This document shows, in pieces, positions 52,978 through 59,728 of a DNA stretch of 59,728 nucleotides. Source of the stretch: Rhodoblastus sp. Its GTDB lineage: Bacteria > Pseudomonadota > Alphaproteobacteria > Rhizobiales > Beijerinckiaceae. Positions within the stretch are counted from its first letter, which is position 1. The number at the start of each line of letters is the position of its first letter. The notes beneath the pieces are model-generated. The model was not told the DNA's origin and made no database searches. It saw only the letters and a list, made by a program, of their open reading frames with translations. The translations under genes and the position numbers were made by a program. The stretch covers positions 1 to 59,728 of the forward strand of contig NZ_JAGRPM010000031.1 in NCBI RefSeq assembly GCF_019449565.1. Reading direction: 5' to 3'.

Positions 52978-55900
52978 ATGCTACCCGGCTCGCCGGAACC
53001 TCTGGGCCTGACGCTGCCCGAAGGCGGCGCCAATGTCGCGGTTTATTCCAAGACGGCGGAGAAGATCGAGCTTTGCCTTTTCGACGCAAGCGGCGCACGA
53101 GAAATCTCGCGCCTCGCGCTGCCTGAACGCACAGGCCCCGTCTTTCATGGCTTCGTCCCCGGCCTGAGAGAAGGCGCGCGTTACGGCTTTCGCGCGCATG
53201 GCCCATGGCGCCCCGGCGAAGGCCTGCGCTTCGACCCGAACAAGCTGCTGCTCGACCCGCATGCGTTGGCGCTCGATGGCCCGATCAAGCTGCACCAAAG
53301 CTTTTTCGCATCTTCGCCTTTGGACAGCGGCCCCTTCGCGCCCAAGGCCGTCGCAGCCGCGCCGCAATTGGCCACGCCGAAGCGGCGCAAAATTCCGTGG
53401 CCCGAAACCATTATCTACGAACTGCATGTGCGCGGTTTCACCCGCACACTCGAAAGCCTGCCCGAAGCCGTGCGCGGAACCTTCGCGGGCCTGGCCCACC
53501 CGGTGGCGATCGCGCATCTCAAATTGCTCGGCGTGACAACGCTTGAAATCATGCCCTGCGCGGCATGGATCGACGAGCGTCATTTGCAGGCCGCGGGCCT
53601 GACCAATTACTGGGGCTACAATCCAGTCGCGCTGATGGCGCCCGAGCCGCGCCTGGCGCCGGGCGCCTGGCGCGAAGTCCGCGAGAGCGTCGCCGCGCTG
53701 CAGGCGGCCGGCCTCGAAGTGCTGATCGACGTCGTGCTCAACCATAGCGGCGAGAGCGACAAGGACGGCCCGACGCTCTGCCTGCGCGGGCTGGATAACG
53801 AGGTTTCCTACCGCCTCGACCCGGCCGACCGCGCCCGCTACATCGACGATGCCGGCTGCGGCAACATCCTGCGGCTCGATCATCCCGCGACCCTGCGCTA
53901 TGCGATGGACGCGCTGCGCGCCTGGGCGCTTTACGGTGGGGTCGACGGCTTCCGTTTCGACCTCGCCACGACGCTCGCCCGCCGCGCGGAGGGGTTCGAC
54001 CCCCACGCGCCTTTGCTCGCGGCCATTGCGCAGGACCCTGTTTTGCGTGAGTTGAAACTGATCGCCGAACCCTGGGACATCGGGCCCGGCGGCTATCAGA
54101 TCGGGCGCTTCCCGGCGGGCTGGGGCGAATGGAACGACAATTTCCGCGACACGGCGCGAAAATTCTGGCGTGGCGACGCGGGCATGATTGGCGCGTTGGC
54201 GACGCGGCTCGCCGGCTCGGCGGATGTTTTCCAGAACCGAAAACCGCCCTCGCGCGGAATCAATTTCGTCACCGCCCATGACGGCTTCACCCTCGCCGAT
54301 CTGGTCTCCTACGAGCGCAAGCACAATGAGGCCAATGGCGAGGACAATCGCGACGGGACCGACGCCAACCATTCCTGGAACAATGGCGCCGAGGGCGACA
54401 CGGCGGATGAAGCCATATGCGCGGCGCGGCGGTGCGACCAGCGCAATCTCCTGACGCTGCTATTGCTCGCGCGTGGGACGCCCATGCTGTCCATGGGCGC
54501 GGAGCTTGGCCAGACCCAGCACGGCAACAACAACGCCTATGCGCAGGATAACGCCACCGCCTGGCTCGACTGGGCAAAGGCCGACGCGCGGCTGGTCGCC
54601 TGCGCGCGCGCCCTGATCGCCTTACGCAAATCGACCCCGGCCTTCACGCAGGATCGCTTCCTGACTGGCGCGCCGCAGGACGGCGGTCTCGCCGATGTCG
54701 AATGGCGCGGCTCCGATGGTGAGATCTTGCGCGAAGGGCAATGGCAGGAAAGCGAGCGCCGTTTTCTGGCGGGGTTTTTCCATGCCGAAGGCTCTCGCGC
54801 GGGCGTGCTATTCAACGCGGGGCGGGAGGTGGCGCAATTCCGTCTGCCGCAGGCGCGCGAAAAATTTCTCTGGCGCCGGGCGCTTGATACGCAAGCCGAG
54901 GACGGCGCGGCGGACGGCGCCTGTTTCGATTGCGGCGAGGTCTTGGTCGTCGCGCCGCGCGCGTCGCTGGTTCTGGTCGAGACGCCGGAAGAGGACGCCG
55001 CGCGACTTGACGAGACGCCAGAACGGGAGACGCTCGATGCGCTCGCGCGGGCGGCGGGATTGGCGCCCAATTGGCACGATATCGGCGGTACGCGGCATGT
55101 CGTGCCAGATTCGACCAAGCGTGCTTTGTTGAAAGCCATGGGCCTCGGCGCGGTGACGCAGCGCGAGGCCCGCGCCAGCCTGAAACGCCTCGCCAGCGAG
55201 CGCGACCGCCGCGTGCTGCTCCATGCGCTCGTCGTCCGCGAGGGCGACAAGATCGAGGCGCCTCTCGCCATCGACGCGCCTGCGGAACTGGAAATCGTGG
55301 ACGAGAGCGGCGCGCGGCGGATCGTCGCGCCGGAGGGCTTTCGCCGCGAAGAAAAGCGCGCCTGCGACGGCGTAACTTTCATCGCGCAAATCGCGATCCT
55401 GCCGCCGCTCCCCATCGGCCGCTACAAGCTCTCGCTCGCCGGCGATCCCGCCACGTTTTGCCATCTGACCGTCGCGCCGCGCGCCTGTTACTGGCCCGAA
55501 GCGCTCGACGCCGGCGTCGCCGGGATCAGCGCCCAGCTTTACAGCCTGCGCCGCGACGGCGATCAGGGCATTGGCGATTTCACCACGCTTGCCGAACTCG
55601 CCGAGGCCGCCGGGCGCGCGGGTTACGCGACGCTCGGAATCAATCCGCTCCACGCGCTCTTCACGCAGGATCGCGAGCGCGCCAGCCCCTATCATCCCAG
55701 CGACCGCAATTTCCTCGATCCGATCAGTCTCGACCTCGACGCGCTCGCGGAGACAACCGGCGTGCCCTGCCCGCTCGACGTGGAAACGCGCACGCAAGCC
55801 GAGGCTCTCGCGCAGACCAGCGCGGTGGATTATCCGGCCGTCTGGGCGCTGAAGGCCCGCGCGCTCGCCGCGCATTTTTCGGACTTCGAACAAAAGGCGG

Positions 55901-57072
55901 CGGCCGATCCCGGCTTCGCCCCGGCGCGCGATTTCGAGGCATTTATCGCGGAGGGCGACGCGCGGCTGCGTCTGTTCGCGGCTTTCGAAGCCATGGCCCG
56001 GCGTGGAGACTTGGCCCGGCGTGGAGTCCCACGGCAGCGGTCGAGCGAACTTGAAGCCTTCGCCCACGACCATGCCAAGGAGCTTCGCGCGATCTGTTTC
56101 GAGCAATGGCTGTGCGACCGCCAGCTGGCGCGCGCCGCCGCGCGCGGCAAGGCCGCCGGGCTCGCTCTCGGCCTGTTTCGCGATCTCGCGGTGGGGGCCG
56201 CGCCGGACGGCGGCGAAGTTCTGGCGGAAGGCGACCTGTTCATGCAAGGCGTCTCGGTCGGCGCTCCGCCCGATCCTTTCGCCGAAGGCGGGCAGGTCTG
56301 GAACCTGCCGCCGCCCAATCCACTGGCGTTGGCGCGCACGGGCTATGAAGCCTTCAGCGCCCTCTTGCGCGCCAATATGCGCCATGCCGGCGCGCTGCGC
56401 ATCGACCATGTCATGGCGCTGGAGCGGCTGTTCGTCGTCCCCGACGGCGCGCCCGCGCTGGACGGCGCCTATCTGTCTTACCCGCTCGACGATCTGCTCG
56501 GCGAACTGGCGCTGGAAAGTCTTCGCGCACGATGCGTCGTCATTGGCGAGGATCTGGGCACGGTGCCGAATGGCTTTCGCGAGAAAATGGCGGCGGCCAA
56601 TGTGCTGAGCTATCGCGTGCTGTTTTTCGAGTGTCACGGCGAAGACTTCGCGCCGCCCTCGGCTTATCCCCGCAAGGCGCTGGCCTGCGCCTCGACCCAC
56701 GATCTGCCGACGCTAGCTGGCTGGCGGCGAGGCGCCGATATCGAGGAGAAAGCCGCGCTCGGCCTCATCTCGCCCGAGGCCGCCGAAAGCGAACGCATGC
56801 GGCGCCGCGACGACGAGGCCCGCCTGCGGAAGGCGCTCGCGGCGGAAGGTCTCGAGCCGGACGATTCCGAACCCGCGCTCATTGCGGCGATCCACGCTTT
56901 TATCGCCAAGGCCGACGCCGCTCTGGTCCTGTTTCAGATCGACGACCTTCTTGGCGAAACGACCGGCGTCAATCTTCCCGGAACCGACCGCGAACGCCCC
57001 AACTGGCGCCGCAAGCTCGCCCGCGACGCGGCCGGCGCGTTGACGCCAGCGCCGAGACCGCGTGAAACATGA
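52978..57072 (+). CDS. glgX: Glycogen debranching enzyme GlgX fused to 4-alpha-glucanotransferase MalQ
   Basis: A 1364-residue two-enzyme fusion. The GlgX part (about 1-675) has an N-terminal CBM48 and a GH13 barrel with Asp328 (DGFRFDLATTLA), Glu364 (AEPWDIGPGGY) and Asp435 (TAHDGFTLADL); it removes alpha-1,6 branches left by GlgP. The MalQ part (about 690-1364, GH77) has QGIGDFTTLAELAE, Asp1143 (LRIDHVMALERLF), Glu1191 (GEDLGTVPNGF) and Asp1242 (STHDLPTLAGW); it recycles short maltodextrins. No stop or frameshift separates them. ATG 52978 is preferred; TTG 52966 would overlap the glgA stop. The start has no clear ribosome-binding site, suggesting translational coupling. Confidence 0.93.
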   Translation: MLPGSPEPLGLTLPEGGANVAVYSKTAEKIELCLFDASGAREISRLALPERTGPVFHGFVPGLREGARYGFRAHGPWRPGEGLRFDPNKLLLDPHALALDGPIKLHQSFFASSPLDSGPFAPKAVAAAPQLATPKRRKIPWPETIIYELHVRGFTRTLESLPEAVRGTFAGLAHPVAIAHLKLLGVTTLEIMPCAAWIDERHLQAAGLTNYWGYNPVALMAPEPRLAPGAWREVRESVAALQAAGLEVLIDVVLNHSGESDKDGPTLCLRGLDNEVSYRLDPADRARYIDDAGCGNILRLDHPATLRYAMDALRAWALYGGVDGFRFDLATTLARRAEGFDPHAPLLAAIAQDPVLRELKLIAEPWDIGPGGYQIGRFPAGWGEWNDNFRDTARKFWRGDAGMIGALATRLAGSADVFQNRKPPSRGINFVTAHDGFTLADLVSYERKHNEANGEDNRDGTDANHSWNNGAEGDTADEAICAARRCDQRNLLTLLLLARGTPMLSMGAELGQTQHGNNNAYAQDNATAWLDWAKADARLVACARALIALRKSTPAFTQDRFLTGAPQDGGLADVEWRGSDGEILREGQWQESERRFLAGFFHAEGSRAGVLFNAGREVAQFRLPQAREKFLWRRALDTQAEDGAADGACFDCGEVLVVAPRASLVLVETPEEDAARLDETPERETLDALARAAGLAPNWHDIGGTRHVVPDSTKRALLKAMGLGAVTQREARASLKRLASERDRRVLLHALVVREGDKIEAPLAIDAPAELEIVDESGARRIVAPEGFRREEKRACDGVTFIAQIAILPPLPIGRYKLSLAGDPATFCHLTVAPRACYWPEALDAGVAGISAQLYSLRRDGDQGIGDFTTLAELAEAAGRAGYATLGINPLHALFTQDRERASPYHPSDRNFLDPISLDLDALAETTGVPCPLDVETRTQAEALAQTSAVDYPAVWALKARALAAHFSDFEQKAAADPGFAPARDFEAFIAEGDARLRLFAAFEAMARRGDLARRGVPRQRSSELEAFAHDHAKELRAICFEQWLCDRQLARAAARGKAAGLALGLFRDLAVGAAPDGGEVLAEGDLFMQGVSVGAPPDPFAEGGQVWNLPPPNPLALARTGYEAFSALLRANMRHAGALRIDHVMALERLFVVPDGAPALDGAYLSYPLDDLLGELALESLRARCVVIGEDLGTVPNGFREKMAAANVLSYRVLFFECHGEDFAPPSAYPRKALACASTHDLPTLAGWRRGADIEEKAALGLISPEAAESERMRRRDDEARLRKALAAEGLEPDDSEPALIAAIHAFIAKADAALVLFQIDDLLGETTGVNLPGTDRERPNWRRKLARDAAGALTPAPRPRET
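55993..56028 (+). repeat. In-frame 18-bp tandem duplication in the MalQ part
   Basis: Units ATGGCCCGGCGTGGAGAC and TTGGCCCGGCGTGGAGTC are adjacent (16 of 18 identical) and encode MARRGD-LARRGV. The reading frame is preserved. Confidence 0.7.
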
Positions 57073-57081
57073 TCGACGGCG

Positions 57082-57408
57082 TCACGCGCCATGCAGGGCG
57101 AGCCAGACGGTCGGCGCGCCCGCCTCCGTCCATTCGACACGATGCCGGACATGCGGCGGGATCTCGACATAGTCGCCGAGCCGGAGGATGCGGGGGCTAT
57201 CCTCGCCTTCCATGAGAAGCGCGGCCGAGCCAGACAAGACGACCACCCATTCCGTCCAGGCCTGATCGTACCAATAGCCCTCCGGACTGGCCTGCCCCGT
57301 GGAGACGATCCGCTCGACGCGCGCTCCCGGCAGCGTCAGTAAATTCGTGAATTCCTCCTCCGCGCTGGAGGTGGGCAGCTTGGCAAAAAGATTGCCGGAT
57401 TTGACCAT
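57082..57408 (-). CDS. Cupin-domain protein
   Basis: A 108-residue single cupin barrel: WTEWVVVLSGSAALLMEGED and LRLGDYVEIPPHVRHRVEWT give the two cupin motifs with the His/Glu metal-ligand pattern partly retained (PPHVRHRVEW). Small cupins of this kind bind metal or small ligands. It ends 9 bp from the convergent GlgX-MalQ stop and starts 7 bp after the transporter gene, making it the last gene of the modE operon. Confidence 0.85.
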   Translation of the reverse strand: MVKSGNLFAKLPTSSAEEEFTNLLTLPGARVERIVSTGQASPEGYWYDQAWTEWVVVLSGSAALLMEGEDSPRILRLGDYVEIPPHVRHRVEWTEAGAPTVWLALHGA

Positions 57409-57415
57409 CGCAACC

Positions 57416-58642
57416 TCAAAAGAATGCGGCGGCGGAGCCGATCAGGCCGATGAGGCCGACGCTCGCCGCCAGAACGATCATGATCGCATGTCGCGCTCCG
57501 CGCTGGCGCACTGGCGGCGCCAGAACCCTGGCTGTCAGGGCGACCAGCAGCCCGACGACCAGCGGGAACAGCAGCGCATTGGCGGCTTGCGCCGCGATAT
57601 TCAGCCAAACCAGATCCTGCGCGAAATACACCAGCGCCGCCGCCCCGCAGAGGCCGGAGCCGTAAAGCACGAGAAAGCGCCGCGCGCCGCTCGAAGCCGG
57701 AAAGACCTCGGCCACACCCCAGGATAAGGCCAGCGAAGCGACAATGGCCGCCGCAAAGGAGGCCCCCGCCACGCCGATGCTGAAGACGAGCAGCGCATTG
57801 TCGCGCCCCAGAGCCCCGGCCAGCGCCTCGCCGATTTCGCCAATGCTGGCGAGGCCCCGGACGCGATCGCCGGCATGGAGAGCGGCGGCGGCGGCGACCA
57901 GCACGGCGCCGGTCAGAACCTGCGTCACGATCGCCCCAATCGCGGTATCGGCGCGAATGGCGGGCAGATCGTCGGGCTGCATGGCGCGACGCGCGGTCGC
58001 CGCCTGCTGATAGAACACCATCCAGGGATTGAAGGTCGAGCCGACGATGGCGGCGGCCAGGAACAGAAAGCCGCGGTCGCCCAGCGGCGCGTGGAAAAAG
58101 TCGCGCATCATCGCGGCGGGATGAGGCCGCGCCTTCCAGGCGACAATGAGGAAAGCGCATTCGAACAGGCCGAAAGCGAGAGCGGCCTGCTCCGCGCGAC
58201 GATAGGCGGCGGTCGCCGCGACCGCCAGCAAAGCGAGGCCCGCGACAGGCAGCGTGACGTCACGCGATACCCCGTAAAGCTCGCCAATTCCCGCGACTCC
58301 GGTGAATTCGGTGACCAGCGTTCCGAATGTCGCCAGCGCCAGCCCGGCGAGCGCCAGCACTGCGGCTCTCTTGCCGAAACGCGCCCGCACCAAAGCGCCG
58401 AAACCCTCGCCCGTGAACAGGCCAAGCCGCGCGGCGAGCTCCTGCACGAGATAAAGGGCCGGGATCAGCGCGAGAACCAACGGCAGCATGCGGAAATTCC
58501 ATTGCGCGCCAGCCTGCGCGGCGGCGACGACATTGCCTGCGTCGGTATCGGCGAGCATAACCAGCAGGCCCGGCCCCCAAGCCGCCAGCCCATGCCGCAG
58601 CGGATTGCGCCGCGCCAAAGGGCGATCCGCTGCGCCGTTCAT
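57416..58642 (-). CDS. NRAMP-superfamily transporter with altered metal-site motifs
   Basis: A 408-residue protein with about eleven membrane helices of the NRAMP (LeuT-like) fold. The helix 1 motif reads MLADTDAGNVVAAAQAGAQW in place of canonical DPGN, and the helix 6 region is VGSTFNPWMVFYQQ with no Met-Pro-His. This matches a divergent bacterial NRAMP-related clade whose substrates are not settled. ATG 58642 removes an unrelated N-terminal extension. It is 19 bp downstream of modE and 7 bp upstream of the cupin gene. Confidence 0.8.
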   Translation of the reverse strand: MNGAADRPLARRNPLRHGLAAWGPGLLVMLADTDAGNVVAAAQAGAQWNFRMLPLVLALIPALYLVQELAARLGLFTGEGFGALVRARFGKRAAVLALAGLALATFGTLVTEFTGVAGIGELYGVSRDVTLPVAGLALLAVAATAAYRRAEQAALAFGLFECAFLIVAWKARPHPAAMMRDFFHAPLGDRGFLFLAAAIVGSTFNPWMVFYQQAATARRAMQPDDLPAIRADTAIGAIVTQVLTGAVLVAAAAALHAGDRVRGLASIGEIGEALAGALGRDNALLVFSIGVAGASFAAAIVASLALSWGVAEVFPASSGARRFLVLYGSGLCGAAALVYFAQDLVWLNIAAQAANALLFPLVVGLLVALTARVLAPPVRQRGARHAIMIVLAASVGLIGLIGSAAAFF

Positions 58643-58661
58643 GACTGGTCCGCCGGGCGGG

Positions 58662-59453
58662 TCAATTGACGGCCAGAATGACCTGGGTCGGATCGAAGGT
58701 CGCGGCGGCCTTGGCGCCGACCTGAAGTCCGAGGTCTTCCGCCGTCTGCCGCGGAACCACGGCGTGCAAGGTCTTGCCGAGGCCGATGTCGAGCCGGATC
58801 TCGCTGTTGCGCTCGGCGTCGATGCGCTCCGCCACTTCGCCGACAAAAGCGTTGCGGCCGCCCTCCGGCGCGTATTCCGGCGAGAACAGGCGAATGAAGG
58901 AGGATTTGACCAGAGCCAGCACCTTCCGTCCCGGCGTCAGATCGAGATCGTCGGCGGATTCATTGGTGACGATGGCCAGCATTTTGCGGTCGTCGGCGAA
59001 TTTCAGCGTGACTTCCACATCCACAGGCCAGCGTTTGACCTGCACCACCTCAGTCTGGAAGACGTTGCGGGCGGAAATGCGCGCGCCGAGCGCCCAGAGG
59101 AAGGCTTCCTCCTGCCCCCCAAGCCCCTCTTCCGCGATGATGTTGGAGATCAGCGACAGCTTTTCTTCCAGCCGATGGAAGGTGGCGAGGAGCCGCCGGC
59201 CTTCTTCCGTCACCTCCGCGCCGCCGCCGGACCGCCCGCCCGGACGGGTGATGAAAGCCGGAGTCGGCAGCAGGTTATTCACGGCGTTGACCGAATCCCA
59301 CGCCGTTTTGTAGCTGAAGCCCGTCGTTTTCGCCGCCTTGGCGATGCTGCCCAGCTCCGCGACCTTTTCGAGCAGCATGATCCGATCGTGCCCGACCAGG
59401 AAACGCCCCCCGCTATGCAACGCGAGAAGAGCGTTGATCTTGTTGCCCGTCAT
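58662..59453 (-). CDS. modE: Molybdate-responsive regulator ModE
   Basis: A 263-residue ModE. The N-terminal winged helix-turn-helix (LEKVAELGSIAKAAKTTGFS, YKTAWDSVNAVNNLLPTPAF, RPGGRSGGGAEVTEEGRRLL) is followed by two Mop/TOBE domains: ISARNVFQTEVVQVKRWPVD and GRNAFVGEVAERIDAERNSE with ILAVN at the end. ModE with bound molybdate represses molybdate-uptake genes and can activate others. ATG 59453 follows GGAG. An inverted repeat upstream may be its own operator. Confidence 0.93.
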   Translation of the reverse strand: MTGNKINALLALHSGGRFLVGHDRIMLLEKVAELGSIAKAAKTTGFSYKTAWDSVNAVNNLLPTPAFITRPGGRSGGGAEVTEEGRRLLATFHRLEEKLSLISNIIAEEGLGGQEEAFLWALGARISARNVFQTEVVQVKRWPVDVEVTLKFADDRKMLAIVTNESADDLDLTPGRKVLALVKSSFIRLFSPEYAPEGGRNAFVGEVAERIDAERNSEIRLDIGLGKTLHAVVPRQTAEDLGLQVGAKAAATFDPTQVILAVN

Positions 59454-59535
59454 GACCGCTCCACCAGTTCCGCGCACCAATCGCGGAAAAATTCACTTGC
59501 CGCAAGAACCATTTTGGCCATAGTCTCACACCATT

Positions 59536-59552
59536 ATGTAATCGCAATACAT
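59536..59552. promoter_or_regulatory. Possible ModE operator / promoter dyad
   Basis: ATGTA-N7-TACAT inverted repeat 83 bp upstream of the modE start. Only loosely similar to known Mo-boxes. Confidence 0.3.
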
Positions 59553-59561
59553 CACGCCTAA

Positions 59562-59728
59562 ACGCGACAAGCTTTGACGCGAAAGGCAGTCATCGTCAGG
59601 TCCGGAGCGCGGTTCCCCATCTCCCGCGCGAACCAGACCGGCGATCGCGGCGGGCCCCGCGCGCTATTCCCCCGCTCGCCCGGGGCGCCCCCCCCGGTTG
59701 ACCCCGCCAGCCCAAGCCCCCAACAAGA
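59562..59728. other. GC-rich window end without recognised gene
   Basis: After the modE promoter region the sequence becomes C-rich with a run of eight C near 59689-59696. No gene is recognised; it may be intergenic or a sequence edge. Confidence 0.4.

Noticed and set aside
48698..56700. Long minus-strand open frames (552 and 630 residues) opposite glgB and glgX-malQ
   Set aside because: They lie fully antisense to confidently identified enzymes, have skewed composition rich in Arg/Gly/Ala/Glu, and no recognisable domains. Typical of high-GC DNA.
58488..59561. 357-residue plus-strand frame opposite modE and the NRAMP-like gene
   Set aside because: Antisense to two well-supported genes and without recognisable domains.

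Overview
The window reads as chromosome of a GC-rich alphaproteobacterium, probably order Hyphomicrobiales (Rhizobiales) near Beijerinckiaceae/Methylocystaceae. The inference rests on phasins and a PhaR-like box, an EcfG-type stress promoter, a CIRCE-controlled groESL pair, CsbD/DUF883/DUF3618 stress proteins, an alphaproteobacterial-type LexA-like box and a PQQ dehydrogenase. Genus is not resolvable by eye.

Layout. 1-1.5 kb: a damaged IS3-family element whose right end abuts the 3' part of a phasin gene. 1.6-4.1 kb: SH3-domain secreted protein and a three-gene envelope stress cluster. 4.1-6.9 kb: LysR regulator divergent from an SBF-type transporter, then a hemolysin III protein. 7.0-11.4 kb (minus): cytochrome P460, a Tat-type alpha/beta hydrolase and a two-subunit molybdenum hydroxylase. 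11.6-19.5 kb: alkyladenine glycosylase, NTF2-like protein, PQQ dehydrogenase, Dps, chloroperoxidase-like hydrolase, a large winged-helix/ATPase regulator divergent from them, and a small cytochrome c. 20.3-22.4 kb: groES-groEL.

22.5-33.8 kb is a gene-poor patchwork of mobile-element remnants ending at a tRNA-Gly(TCC): an orphan Mu/HK97-type capsid gene, three fragments of one ParB-like family, a MazG-like protein, a small XRE repressor with two matching operators, paired small phage-type genes, an SRAP (YedK/HMCES) gene behind a LexA-like box, and two genes that look broken (in-frame stop; frameshift). No integrase, portal or terminase was seen.

34.0-39.0 kb returns to core genes: ABC exporter, YdiF/Pct-type CoA-transferase and an intact phasin with a PhaR-like site (polyhydroxybutyrate physiology). 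39.0-44.8 kb is the most unusual part: a tightly overlapping three-gene operon that looks like the ZorA-ZorB-ZorC part of the Zorya anti-phage system without the ZorD helicase or ZorE nuclease. Its ZorA-like tail is extended by three tandem repeats of exactly 254 residues. 45.4-57.1 kb is a complete glycogen operon (glgP-glgB-glgC-glgA and a GlgX-MalQ fusion), mostly with 4-bp start/stop overlaps. 57.1-59.5 kb (minus) is a modE-NRAMP-like transporter-cupin operon.
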